The position numbers were made by a program, and so were the translations under genes. 64,000 nucleotides of DNA from the NCBI RefSeq assembly GCF_001486505.1, contig NZ_LN909065.1, positions 682,001-746,000 on the forward strand. Reading direction: 5' to 3'. Each line of letters starts with the position of its first letter. The stretch's first letter is position 1. Below, one piece after another: positions 24,476 through 32,817 of this stretch. Origin of the DNA: Paenibacillus rubinfantis (lineage in GTDB: Bacteria; Bacillota; Bacilli; Paenibacillales; Paenibacillaceae). A model generated the notes under the pieces. That model had not been told where the DNA came from. It ran no database searches and saw nothing but the letters and a program-made list of their open reading frames with translations.

Positions 24476-25291
24476 TTACCGAACTTGCTTGAGCTGAAGC
24501 TCGTGATATCCCGCGATCACCGCATCCGCCGACGGGAAGGCCTCTCTCTCCGTCGCCTGACTCTCGTCCAGCGCGATCGCTGCTGCCACTCCGGCGGACC
24601 GGGCCATCTGCATGTCTCCTTCTGTGTCGCCAATGATGGCCACCCTCGCCGGACCCACACCAAGTTCCCGGCAAGCCAGCTCCGCCATCTCCGGATACGG
24701 CTTGCCCCGGCTTACCCGATCCGCGCCGATGCATACGGAGAAGTATGGGCGGATGCCCAGCCAATCCAGATGTTTCTCCGCTGCCTCCGTTTCATCAGAG
24801 GTCACGATGCCGAGGCGAAGCCCGGCCTGACGGCATGCCTCCAGAAACGGCTGAACGCCCGGCAACAGCCGGGCGGTGCGAGAGCGTTCCAGCTCCTCGT
24901 CCGCAGCAGACCGACACACCTCCGCAAGGACCTTGGCTTCCGCCCAAGAGAGGCCGGCCTTATAACCCTCCAGGGCAAGCAACGTCAGCAGGTCCTCCAC
25001 CGTGCCCATCGATAACGGACTATTCCGGTCGTATCCGGAGATTTGCTTATCGCGATCATACCGAATTCCCCATAACTGCAACAGATCAAGGGATAGCGGT
25101 GGCAGACTGCGCTCCAAAAGTCCAGAGGAGAAATGGGCGAGCAGCCGCTCGCCCCACTTCCCCCAGGTATAGATAAAGTCCATCAGCGTTCCGTCCTTAT
25201 CGAACAAAATCGCCTCTACCTCAAACTCCTTGCCTTCCACCCATAACATAGCTGATGGAAGTGGCTTACTTCCGGATTCGATCCAGTTCAC
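24476..25291 (-). CDS. HAD-superfamily hydrolase (phosphatase)
   Basis: Haloacid-dehalogenase-type phosphatase. Motif I is ILFDKDGTLMDF, motif II is LGIVTSDE, the lysine of motif III lies in SRGKPYPEM and motif IV is IIGDTEGDM, so the catalytic set is complete with a helical C1 cap. The GTG at 25291 has AAGGAGA ten bases upstream but overlaps the end of the binding-protein gene by 26 bases; ATG 25249 lacks a ribosome binding site but would give the start seen in related proteins. It is co-transcribed with the ABC transporter genes. Substrate unknown, probably a small phosphorylated metabolite. Confidence 0.83.
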   Translation of the reverse strand: MNWIESGSKPLPSAMLWVEGKEFEVEAILFDKDGTLMDFIYTWGKWGERLLAHFSSGLLERSLPPLSLDLLQLWGIRYDRDKQISGYDRNSPLSMGTVEDLLTLLALEGYKAGLSWAEAKVLAEVCRSAADEELERSRTARLLPGVQPFLEACRQAGLRLGIVTSDETEAAEKHLDWLGIRPYFSVCIGADRVSRGKPYPEMAELACRELGVGPARVAIIGDTEGDMQMARSAGVAAAIALDESQATEREAFPSADAVIAGYHELQLKQVR

Positions 25292-26630
25292 GTTGCGCCG
25301 TCTCCTTTGCTTCCTTCAACGCTTCGGCTGCCGGGGTATTGCTGATCTGCACCTTGTCGGCCGCAATCTTCAGCGCATCGGTGATTTTGCCGCCCGTCGG
25401 ATCCTGGAACGGATTCGAGGCATGTGTCGCTTGCTTCAGCGGCACCGTGGCCTGCGGGTTCTGCTCGCTGTAGGCGACGAACTCCGGATCGTTTAGCGCC
25501 GACTCGCGTACGGCAATATAGCCGGTGTTCATCGACCAGAATGCAGTATTTTCAGGGCTCATAAAGAAGCTGTACCATTTCATCGCTGCTTGCTGCTGCT
25601 CTGGACTGGCGGCGGCCGGAATGCCCGCCATGATCGCTTGGGCGACCGGTTTGCCTGGGCCCATGCCTTCCCAGCCCGGCTGTTCCATAGCTGCCACGAT
25701 GTTAAAATCAAGATCGCCCTGGTCGCCGCTGGAGCCGGTATACCCCGCCGCTTGGCCTTTCATCACATCGTCAATCGTTTTGTACCAATACTCCCAGCCT
25801 TGACCGCCGGAGTGGATTCGCATGATGTTGTCCTCATGAATCCATTTGCGGAACAGCTCCCAAGTCTCTACCCATTCCGGAGAATCGATCAACACGGTGT
25901 TGCCGTCCTCGCTGAGGATTTTACCGCCTTTACTGAACACGGCATCCATCATATTGTCCGCGCCCCACATCGGCTCCCAGCCATAGAACACGGTTTTGCC
26001 GCCTTCCTTCACCGTCATTTTCGCCGCGGCATCCGCCAATGCCTCCCATGTGGTCAAATCCTCGGCTCGAATGCCGTTCTTCTCAAAAGCGTCCTTCCGA
26101 TAATACATCACCTGCGTCGTCCCGTACATCGGCAGGAAAAACTGTTGCCCATCGACCTTCCCTTGCTCCAGGAACGTTTGTACCACATCCTCCGGTTGGA
26201 AATCCGGGGAAGCAGCGATCAACTCGTCCAGGGGCGCGTAATACCCTTTGCGTGCCCAATCCACGTTCGACGACAGAACCGCAGCCGGCACTGAACCGGA
26301 GGCAATCGCGGCTTGCAGCTTTTTCTCCGTTTCGCTGTAATCGGCTTGCACAACCGGCTTGACGATCACTTCCTGCTGCGAGCTGTTGAACTTGTCGATC
26401 AAAGCCTGCATGTTTTCCCCCAGCTTTCCGCCCAGACCGTACCAGAATTCGATCGTTACCGGTTCTGCCGGTTGGTCCGTATTTCCTGCACTTGCTGAAG
26501 TTTCTGCCGGCGCGGCCTGGGCCGGATCCGCCGTATTCCCCGCTGCACCGGATCCCCCGCCACATGCGCTGATAAGTAAGAATGTACAAGTCATAAGTAA
26601 TCCAAACCACGATTTTTTCCAATTCGACAT
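25266..26630 (-). CDS. ABC transporter solute-binding lipoprotein (UgpB-like)
   Basis: A 454-residue extracellular binding protein of the type-1 carbohydrate/glycerol-3-phosphate class. The signal peptide ends in a lipobox LLISACGG, then a low-complexity Ala/Thr/Pro linker, then the binding domain beginning VTIEFWYGLGGKLGENMQ, similar to the start of UgpB. WEPMWGADNMMDAVFSKGG (middle) is also reminiscent of that group. ATG 26630 is chosen because GGAGG lies 12 bases upstream and it puts the basic signal start in place. It follows two permease genes; no ATPase gene is present in the operon, so a shared MsmX/UgpC-type ATPase is expected. Confidence 0.87.
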   Translation of the reverse strand: MSNWKKSWFGLLMTCTFLLISACGGGSGAAGNTADPAQAAPAETSASAGNTDQPAEPVTIEFWYGLGGKLGENMQALIDKFNSSQQEVIVKPVVQADYSETEKKLQAAIASGSVPAAVLSSNVDWARKGYYAPLDELIAASPDFQPEDVVQTFLEQGKVDGQQFFLPMYGTTQVMYYRKDAFEKNGIRAEDLTTWEALADAAAKMTVKEGGKTVFYGWEPMWGADNMMDAVFSKGGKILSEDGNTVLIDSPEWVETWELFRKWIHEDNIMRIHSGGQGWEYWYKTIDDVMKGQAAGYTGSSGDQGDLDFNIVAAMEQPGWEGMGPGKPVAQAIMAGIPAAASPEQQQAAMKWYSFFMSPENTAFWSMNTGYIAVRESALNDPEFVAYSEQNPQATVPLKQATHASNPFQDPTGGKITDALKIAADKVQISNTPAAEALKEAKETAQRELDRIRK

Positions 26631-26672
26631 GTCTTTATTTAACCTCCATCCATCCATCTCAATATGATTGAT

Positions 26673-27515
26673 TTACCCTTTACTAGCACCTGCGGACAAA
26701 TTGACGCTTTGCATAATCGTTTTCTGGGTCAACACGAACAACACGAGCAACGGCGCGATCGTGAAGGCGCTGGCGGCCATAATCAGCGGCCATTTCAGCC
26801 CGTAAGCACCTCCTTCCACGAAGAAGCTGCGCAGACCGGCCGAAACGAGCTGCAGGTCTTGGCTTTTGGTGATCAGCATCGGCCAGAAATAATTGTTGTA
26901 CTGCTCGATAAAGGTGATGAGGCCAAGCACGGCAAACGAGGATCGCGCAAGCGGCAGAAGGATCGTCCACAGGATGCGCAGATGCGAAGCCCCGTCAATT
27001 TGCCCAGCTTCCACCAGCTCATGTGAAATTTGCAGAAAGGCTTGCCGGATCAAAAAAATCGAAAACACACTGACACAGTTGGAGAGGATCAATCCGGCAT
27101 ACGAGTCCAGCAAGCCCAGCCGCCCCAGCACGATATATCCCGGGAGGTATACCGCGGTACTTGGAATCATGTAGCCCACCAGGACCAACGCGGTAAACGC
27201 TCCCTTCAAGCGGAATTTCATATGGGTCAGGGCATAAGCCATCATTCCCGAGTTCACGACCTGGATCCCAACGATGGCGGCGGCGACAAAGATACTGTTA
27301 AACATGTATCGCTCAAAAGGTGCCGCGGCCCAGGCTTCGGCGAATTGCCCCCATTGGGGGCTTTGCGGCCAGATCGTCGGCGGGAACTGCCAGATCTCGT
27401 CGCTGCTCTTCAGTGCGCTGGTTGCCATCCAGTAGAAAGGGAACGCCATGAGCAGCGAAGCCGCGGCGAGCAAGACGTGGCGAATGACGATGCCCCATCG
27501 AACGAAACGTTGCAT
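26673..27515 (-). CDS. ABC transporter permease (UgpE/MalG family)
   Basis: A 280-residue membrane protein with six predicted helices. The cytoplasmic EAA loop, which contacts the ATPase, is ELVEAGQIDGASHLRILW at about residues 167-184. The N-terminal LLMAFPFYWMATSALKS is characteristic of the MalG/UgpE side of carbohydrate importers. It follows the MalF-type permease by 21 bases and precedes the binding protein by 42 bases. Confidence 0.88.
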   Translation of the reverse strand: MQRFVRWGIVIRHVLLAAASLLMAFPFYWMATSALKSSDEIWQFPPTIWPQSPQWGQFAEAWAAAPFERYMFNSIFVAAAIVGIQVVNSGMMAYALTHMKFRLKGAFTALVLVGYMIPSTAVYLPGYIVLGRLGLLDSYAGLILSNCVSVFSIFLIRQAFLQISHELVEAGQIDGASHLRILWTILLPLARSSFAVLGLITFIEQYNNYFWPMLITKSQDLQLVSAGLRSFFVEGGAYGLKWPLIMAASAFTIAPLLVLFVLTQKTIMQSVNLSAGASKG

Positions 27516-27536
27516 GTAATGGATGTCTCCTTTCCC

Positions 27537-28421
27537 CTATGAAGAGTAATGCACGGTGCGGCGGCCGACCCAGAAGGAGAGCAGCGACAATCCTACGCAC
27601 CCGATAATCAGTGTAATCGCCACCGAAGAGGCTTGCCCGATTTGAAATGCATCAAAAGCCGACTGATAATAGAGATACAGCAAGGTGCGCGTTGATCCGG
27701 CAGGGCCGCCTTGCGTCAGTACATTGATCTGGTCGTACGCCTGCAGGGCCTGAATGAGCTGAACCACTACCAGGAAAAAGGTCGTCGGCGAAATCAGCGG
27801 CAATGTCACGTTCCAGAACTTGCGCCAGGAGTTGGCGCCATCGAGCGCAGCCGCTTGCAGCAGCTCCGCAGGTACGTTGCGCAACGCAACAAGATAGAAG
27901 ATCATGCCCCACCCCGCGGACTTCCAGACGGTCACGAGCAGGATCCCGATGAGCGCCCAGTTCGGATCCTCCAGCCAGCGGACGCCTCCCAGACCCAACG
28001 CTTGCAGCAGGGTATTGGCTAGGCCTACCTCGGGTTCAAAAATCCAAGACCAGACGATCGAGACCGCCACCGTCGGCGTCACCCACGGGGAGAACATCAG
28101 CATTCGGTAAATCGCGCCCCCCTTCATGTTCCGGTTCAGCAACAGCGCAAGCCCTAAGCCAAACACCACGACGGGAATCACGCTGCCGGCGCAAAAGAGG
28201 GCCGTCACCCGGAGCGATTGATAAAAGGACGGGTCGGCAAACAAATCGCGATAATTTTGCAGTCCGACGAAAATCTTATCCGGGCTCATGAAGTCCCACT
28301 CGGTGAAGCTCAGGTAAATGATGAACCCCAGTGGATAAAACCAAAACAACGTCAGCGGCACCATTGCCGGGAGCGTGAACAACAGCGCCCGAACCTCTTC
28401 CGCCCAAAGCGAACGTTTCAT
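27537..28421 (-). CDS. ABC transporter permease (UgpA/MalF family)
   Basis: A 294-residue membrane protein with six predicted helices, first gene of the operon. The N-terminal LFTLPAMVPLTLFWFYPLGF is typical of UgpA/MalF permeases, and the EAA loop is ELLQAAALDGANSWRKFW. AAAGGAGG five bases before ATG 28421 fixes the start. The promoter region in front carries the paired palindromes at 28441 and 28501, shared with the divergent regulator gene. Confidence 0.88.
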   Translation of the reverse strand: MKRSLWAEEVRALLFTLPAMVPLTLFWFYPLGFIIYLSFTEWDFMSPDKIFVGLQNYRDLFADPSFYQSLRVTALFCAGSVIPVVVFGLGLALLLNRNMKGGAIYRMLMFSPWVTPTVAVSIVWSWIFEPEVGLANTLLQALGLGGVRWLEDPNWALIGILLVTVWKSAGWGMIFYLVALRNVPAELLQAAALDGANSWRKFWNVTLPLISPTTFFLVVVQLIQALQAYDQINVLTQGGPAGSTRTLLYLYYQSAFDAFQIGQASSVAITLIIGCVGLSLLSFWVGRRTVHYSS

Positions 28422-28440
28422 GAATCCTCCTTTGGTTTCA

Positions 28441-28516
28441 TTCAATAACAATTGAATATTTGTTATAATAGCAGATATTAAGCGCTAATAATCTAATCTG
28501 TTCAATATTTATTGTA
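28441..28516. promoter_or_regulatory. Two palindromic operator candidates between the ABC operon and regulator
   Basis: TTCAATAACAATTGAA at 28441-28456 is a perfect inverted repeat (TTCAAT-N4-ATTGAA). TTCAATATTTATTGTA at 28501-28516 matches it with one arm mismatch. Their centres are 60 bases apart in the short gap between divergent genes. TATAAT at 28464-28469 on the plus strand could be a -10 box. Confidence 0.6.
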
Positions 28517-28596
28517 CGATAAATTTGAGCTTTATGGTTATCTCTGCATGAAGCGGCGATTAATTTTATGTAAAATTTTCAGGGGCAGGTGTTACG

Positions 28597-29190
28597 GTGA
28601 AGAAACCAACGTCGGGAAAAATGCCGGACCCGCAAAATTTCCGGGAAGAGCTGCGCGCCAAAGTGATTGATGCGATTGCGCAAACAATGGATCTTTACGG
28701 CGTGAATTACTCCTATGGGCAACTGTACGGCATTATGTTTTTTGAGGATCGGCCGATGACGCTGGAGGAAATGCAGCAAAGCATGAACATGAGTAAAAGT
28801 AATATGAGCTATGCCGTACGCTCGCTGATGGAGTCCAAAATGGTGACCAAGCTGGACGAAAAGGAGGCCCGCAAAGATTTGTACGCAGCGGAGACCGATT
28901 TTTTCAAAGCGTTTCAGGCTTTTTTTGCCACCAAGCTGCAGCGGGAAATCGATGTCATGCGTGGGGCCCTTGAAACCGTCATTCCGCCTCTCTCGGAGAC
29001 GATTCTGGAGCTCGAAACTTCCGAAGAGGAACGGAAACAGTGTCTGGAGGACCTGCACAAGCTGAAGCATGCCGTGAGTTATTACGAGTGGTTGCAGCAG
29101 TTCGTCGACCGCCTGCGGAGCGGCGATTTTTTCGAAGAGGAGAATTCTTCCCCTTCCAAGGATAAAAATGCCGGAAATCAGCCAAACTAA
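28597..29190 (+). CDS. GbsR/MarR-type transcriptional regulator
   Basis: A 197-residue cytoplasmic DNA-binding protein. It has a winged-helix region (YSYGQLYGIMFFEDRPMTLE, then MQQSMNMSKSNMSYAVRSLM) like GbsR, a MarR-related repressor of glycine betaine/choline genes, followed by a long helical C-terminal part. It starts at GTG 28597. It is divergent from the ABC operon and likely controls it and itself through the two palindromes in the gap. Whether the inducer is choline-like or a phosphorylated compound cannot be told. Confidence 0.82.
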   Translation: MKKPTSGKMPDPQNFREELRAKVIDAIAQTMDLYGVNYSYGQLYGIMFFEDRPMTLEEMQQSMNMSKSNMSYAVRSLMESKMVTKLDEKEARKDLYAAETDFFKAFQAFFATKLQREIDVMRGALETVIPPLSETILELETSEEERKQCLEDLHKLKHAVSYYEWLQQFVDRLRSGDFFEEENSSPSKDKNAGNQPN

Positions 29191-29275
29191 ACGAACAGCG
29201 CCGATCGCGGGAGATGCGGGTTTCCCCGACCGGACAAGTTCTTTAAGTAATAGTTGATGGAGGCACATCGAACCG

Positions 29276-30040
29276 ATGGTAAAAATCAAATTCGGGGCAG
29301 CGCTTGCACTCGCCCTCTCGGCTTCTCTCCTAACCCCTGCAGTGGAGGCTTCCTCCCCGGCTCAGGGTAAAGAACGGAGCTACTACGAGGAACGTGGAGA
29401 CATCGTTTGGGAAGTACCGATGTCGGGGAAGTACATCGCCTTGACGTTTGACGACGGACCGGACGATCAGCAAACTCCAAAAATCCTCGGGCTTCTAGAG
29501 CAATACCAGGCAAAGGCGACCTTTTTTGTCGTTGGCGACCGAGTCAAACGGTTTCCCGAAATCGTCAAAATGGAACAAGCCGGAGGCCATGAGATCGGCA
29601 ACCATTCCTATCACCATCCTTCCTTTCATCGCCTGCCGTTAAAAACTTTAACGGAAGAGATGACCTTGACCCAGGAAGCCATATTCGAGACCACCGGACG
29701 CAAACCCAATCTCTTCCGTCCCCCGGGCGGATATTATAATGAAGCTATCGTCGAGTTAACCAAACATAACGATATGAAGATGATCCTCTGGTCCTGGCAT
29801 CAGGATACGAAGGATTGGACCTCACCCGGCGTGTACAAGATCGTCCGTAAGGTGCTGAACAACGCCCGTAACGGCGATATTATCCTAATGCACGATTACG
29901 TGCATAACAGCACGCAAACGATCGAAGCATTAAAGGTCATTTTGCCTGAACTTCAAAGCCGGGGCTACCGGTTTGTTACCGTATCGGAGCTGCTGACCCA
30001 TAAAGTCACGCCGGACTCTCATATTAAGGTCAACCACTAG
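29276..30040 (+). CDS. Secreted polysaccharide deacetylase (NodB domain)
   Basis: A 254-residue exported hydrolase. Residues 1-25 are a signal peptide. The NodB domain (about 52-240) shows all five motifs: LTFDDGPDD (catalytic and metal Asp), GNHSYHHPSF (metal His pair), FRPPGGYYN, WSWHQDTKDW and ILMHDYVH. Such enzymes deacetylate peptidoglycan or chitooligosaccharides at the cell surface. GGAGG precedes ATG 29276. It is followed after 26 bases by a small gene on the same strand. Confidence 0.9.
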   Translation: MVKIKFGAALALALSASLLTPAVEASSPAQGKERSYYEERGDIVWEVPMSGKYIALTFDDGPDDQQTPKILGLLEQYQAKATFFVVGDRVKRFPEIVKMEQAGGHEIGNHSYHHPSFHRLPLKTLTEEMTLTQEAIFETTGRKPNLFRPPGGYYNEAIVELTKHNDMKMILWSWHQDTKDWTSPGVYKIVRKVLNNARNGDIILMHDYVHNSTQTIEALKVILPELQSRGYRFVTVSELLTHKVTPDSHIKVNH

Positions 30041-30066
30041 ACTTCATTGGAAAGGAGCAGGTACAA

Positions 30067-30249
30067 ATGGAGGATAAGCAAAACATCAAGAATACCCTGC
30101 CTCCCGGGGAAGGTTCCGGTGTGGATCCGATTCCCGTTCCGAAACACCCCACCGCCGCCACAGAGAAGCTCGAGGATTTTGTCGGTGAGATGATGGACGA
30201 ATGGACGGAGACCTTGACGGGCGAGGAGAACAAGAAGAAAAAAAGCTAG
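30067..30249 (+). CDS. Small hydrophilic hypothetical protein
   Basis: A 60-residue acidic protein without signal or membrane segment, with a Pro-rich start (TLPPGEGSGVDPIPVPKHP) and a charged helical end (LEDFVGEMMDEWTETL) closing in KKKKS. AAAGGAGC eight bases before ATG 30067, and tight linkage to the deacetylase gene, support it being real. Function unknown. Confidence 0.6.
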   Translation: MEDKQNIKNTLPPGEGSGVDPIPVPKHPTAATEKLEDFVGEMMDEWTETLTGEENKKKKS

Positions 30250-30284
30250 GATCATCAAGCCAAATCAGATCCATTTAACCATGC

Positions 30285-30312
30285 AGCAAGGCGGGTAGAC
30301 CTCCGTCTTGCT
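30285..30312 (+). terminator. Terminator behind the deacetylase unit
   Basis: AGCAAGGCGG pairs with CCGTCTTGCT (one G-T pair); followed by GTTTTATTTTA. Confidence 0.8.
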
Positions 30313-30350
30313 GTTTTATTTTAAATTTTATTTTATCAAATTTTGATAAT

Positions 30351-30393
30351 TGTGATTTAAATCACATATTAAGTGAAAAATATCACATATAAT
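30351..30393 (+). promoter_or_regulatory. doxX promoter with tandem Fnr/Crp-like boxes
   Basis: TGTGATTTAAATCACA (30351-30366) is a perfect TGTGA-N6-TCACA palindrome. AGTGAAAAATATCACA (30372-30387) is a second box with one mismatch and the same N6 spacer, centred 21 bases (two helix turns) downstream. TATAAT follows at 30388-30393. With a start near 30400 the first box is centred at -41.5, the classic activating position for Fnr/Crp proteins. The palindrome also partly resembles Rex sites. Confidence 0.75.
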
Positions 30394-30455
30394 AAAGACA
30401 TCAAAGATGATCATCCAAAAAACAAAAACAAAGATAAACCAAAGGAGTGGTTCTT

Positions 30456-30995
30456 ATGTTTAACAATTTCCTGAGAACAAACAAAGTAGCAATGTGGCTC
30501 TTGACCGTCATCCGCGTTTACCTCGGCTATCAATGGATCGAAGCCGGCTATCATAAACTCACCGGCGGCTTCGATGCCGCGGGCTTCTTGAACGGAGCGA
30601 TCGCAAACAGCGCCGGCGACCATCCGGCGGTGCAAGGCTGGTGGGCCACCTTCCTGCAACACTTTGCCCTGCCGAACGTCGACCTCTTTAACGTCCTGGT
30701 GCCTTACGGCGAATTCCTGGTTGGCCTGGGTCTCATCCTCGGTACCTTCACCACCTTCGCCGCACTGATGGGCTTCGTGATGAACGCCGCGTTCCTCTTC
30801 TCGGGTACGGTGAGCACCAACGCGCAAATGTTGATCCTGGAAGTGCTGGTTCTCGTCGCTGCAGCCAACGCCGGTAAAATCGGCCTCGACTACTACGTCA
30901 TGCCTTACCTTCGCAAGCTGTTCCACAAGAAAGACGATGCCGGAACGCAAACCCCGGCGCCAAAACAACCGCTGAACGTTAAACGCACAGCGTAA
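30456..30995 (+). CDS. DoxX family membrane protein
   Basis: A 179-residue membrane protein with four hydrophobic segments. The DoxX-family start is visible in LTVIRVYLGYQWIEAGYHKL, with the conserved RVYLGYQW...AGYHKL pattern, then YGEFLVGLGLILGTFTTFAAL and the closing NAGKIGLDYYV. DoxX proteins are small membrane components linked to thiosulfate:quinone oxidoreductase and oxidative stress systems. AAAGGAG precedes ATG 30456. The strong Fnr/Crp-like boxes upstream suggest control by oxygen, nitric oxide or redox state. Confidence 0.86.
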   Translation: MFNNFLRTNKVAMWLLTVIRVYLGYQWIEAGYHKLTGGFDAAGFLNGAIANSAGDHPAVQGWWATFLQHFALPNVDLFNVLVPYGEFLVGLGLILGTFTTFAALMGFVMNAAFLFSGTVSTNAQMLILEVLVLVAAANAGKIGLDYYVMPYLRKLFHKKDDAGTQTPAPKQPLNVKRTA

Positions 30996-31010
30996 CGGCC
31001 GCATAAATGA

Positions 31011-31039
31011 AGAAGGCCCTCCGTAATGGAGGGTCTTCT
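31011..31039. terminator. Terminator between doxX and the PAP2 gene
   Basis: AGAAGGCCCTCC / GGAGGGTCTTCT stem with loop GTAAT, between two convergent genes; T-rich on the plus side (ACCTTATTTA). Confidence 0.7.
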
Positions 31040-31046
31040 ACCTTAT

Positions 31047-31655
31047 TTATCGGTTGTTCCGGCGTAGGGCGCCCCATGAGCAAAGCACGGCAACCACCGC
31101 GCCCGCCAGGAAGCCGCCCACGATATCGCTGGCATAATGCACACCTAAATACAAGCGGCTGACCCCAATCAGTAAAATGATCAGCAGCACAACCGCTGCC
31201 CAGATGCGGTTCCCCGCCTTGCCGGAACGAAGCAGCAGCAGTGCGATCAACCCAAAGAAAGCGGCGGAGATCATCGCATTCCCGCTGGGAAAGCTGTACC
31301 CGTCAGGTACGACAAGGTGATCCCACAAGTCCGGACGTTCACGGGAGTATAAAGCTTTCAGCGCTTTATTGAGCAGCCATCCGCCGGCTAGACTCACTGT
31401 CAGCCAAACGGCATAACGTACATTACGCAGATACAGCAGCGTCCAGACTAAGGTAATCAGCAGTACCCCAACAAAGCCGGTGGTTGATCCCAACTCTGAT
31501 ACGCCCTTCACCAATGGAGTGAGACCATCCTTGCGCAATCCGTAGAAAAAGTCCCCCACACTGCGGTCGATCAACCGCAATTCTTCCCTATGAAGTAGAG
31601 CGCCCAACCCTACAAATATGACGGTAAGTAAAATCGGCCATCGCCATTTTATCAA
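31047..31655 (-). CDS. PAP2-family membrane phosphatase
   Basis: A 202-residue membrane protein with five to six helices. The PAP2 signature motifs are KALYSRERP (C1), YSFPSGNAM (C2) and SRLYLGVHYASD (C3). In C2 the usual histidine of PSGH is asparagine here, while the nucleophilic His in C3 and its Asp are kept. Such enzymes dephosphorylate undecaprenyl-PP, phosphatidylglycerol-P or related lipids at the outer membrane face. Start is TTG 31655 behind AGGGGGG. Confidence 0.85.
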   Translation of the reverse strand: MIKWRWPILLTVIFVGLGALLHREELRLIDRSVGDFFYGLRKDGLTPLVKGVSELGSTTGFVGVLLITLVWTLLYLRNVRYAVWLTVSLAGGWLLNKALKALYSRERPDLWDHLVVPDGYSFPSGNAMISAAFFGLIALLLLRSGKAGNRIWAAVVLLIILLIGVSRLYLGVHYASDIVGGFLAGAVVAVLCSWGALRRNNR

Positions 31656-31814
31656 AGTGAACCCCCCTCTACCGAACTTTCAGCTGAACCCCAAATATTT
31701 TACCGGCAAACTGGATTATTCGGCAATCATTTATTTCAAATTTAGTGCTTACTTCGGATCGCAAGGAAAGAATATCCGCTAGACCCGCATTAATATACTT
31801 ACTATACTTATATA

Positions 31815-31844
31815 TTGACTAAGTTAGGAGCCTTGGACTACAAT
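31815..31844 (+). promoter_or_regulatory. trhO promoter
   Basis: TTGACT at 31815-31820, 18-base spacer, TACAAT at 31839-31844. The sequence around the -35 box (TACTTATATATTGACTAAG) matches the sodA promoter region at 16 of 19 positions. Confidence 0.6.
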
Positions 31845-31884
31845 GCAGTAGAATTCAACATAGAATAGATGGGTGATTAAACTA

Positions 31885-32778
31885 ATGGAACAACACGCTT
31901 ACCGCGTATTATTATTTTATAAGTTTGTCCAGATCGAAGATCCCGCCGCCTTCACCGCCGAGCATCTGCAATACTGCAAGGAGTTGGGGATCAAGGGACG
32001 TATCCTGATCGCCGCCGAGGGTATCAACGGGACGTTGTCCGGTACGATGGAGCAAACCGAGAAGTATATGAACGACCTAAGAGCCTATCCGCTCTTCGCC
32101 GATATTGTATTTAAGATCGATGAAGTCGAGGGCCATACGTTTAAGAAGATGTTCGTTCGCCATAAAAAAGAGCTGGTTACCTTCCGCTACGAGAAAGAGC
32201 TTGACCCGAATGTCATCAGCGGAAAACGCCTCTCTCCTGTGGAGTTTTACGAGCAGCTGCAGCAGGACGATGTGATCGTTTTGGACGGCCGCAACGATTA
32301 CGAATATGATATCGGCCATTTTCGCGGTGCGATCCGGCCGGAGATCGACTCGTTCCGCGAGTTCCCCGAATGGATTCGGCAGAATCTAGGCGAACACAAG
32401 GATAAGAAAATCCTGACTTACTGCACCGGAGGTATCCGCTGTGAGAAGCTGACCGGCTTCCTCTTAAATGAAGGCTTCAGCGATGTCGCCCAACTGGAGG
32501 GCGGAATCGTCACCTACGGCAAAGATCCGCAGGTGAACGGCCGTCTGTTTGACGGCAAATGTTACGTCTTCGACGAGCGAATCTCCGTACCGATCAACCA
32601 GACGGACGAAGATATCGTCATCAGCAACTGCCACCATTGCGGCACAACGCACGACCGCTACATCAATTGTCCCGTCTGCAACCTGCAGTACGTATGCTGC
32701 GAGGATTGCGAAGACGAGCATCACGGCTTCTGCTCGGATGCCTGCCGGGAAGCGGCTCTCGCCGCTCCGCAAAGCTAA
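31885..32778 (+). CDS. trhO: tRNA uridine(34) hydroxylase, rhodanese-domain (TrhO/YceA family)
   Basis: Oxygen-dependent enzyme that hydroxylates uridine 34 of some tRNAs. The 297-residue protein has the N-terminal acylphosphatase-like domain ([14 protein letters not shown] near residue 45), the rhodanese domain with the catalytic loop CTGGIRCE (Cys180), and a C-terminal Cys-rich tail (CHHCG, CPVC, CCEDC, about 250-285) that could bind zinc. ATG 31885 is preferred to the in-frame GTG 31873. It is followed after 39 bases by a SufR-like regulator, with no terminator between. Confidence 0.9.
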   Translation: MEQHAYRVLLFYKFVQIEDPAAFTAEHLQYCKELGIKGRILIAAEGINGTLSGTMEQTEKYMNDLRAYPLFADIVFKIDEVEGHTFKKMFVRHKKELVTFRYEKELDPNVISGKRLSPVEFYEQLQQDDVIVLDGRNDYEYDIGHFRGAIRPEIDSFREFPEWIRQNLGEHKDKKILTYCTGGIRCEKLTGFLLNEGFSDVAQLEGGIVTYGKDPQVNGRLFDGKCYVFDERISVPINQTDEDIVISNCHHCGTTHDRYINCPVCNLQYVCCEDCEDEHHGFCSDACREAALAAPQS

Positions 32779-32817
32779 GGACCGCCGGAACCTATCACCC
32801 GAGAGGGAGTGTCACAC

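Noticed and set aside
28579..29289. 236-codon open frame opposite the GbsR-like gene
   Set aside because: Shadow of the regulator gene on the other strand; the plus-strand product has a clear winged-helix domain.
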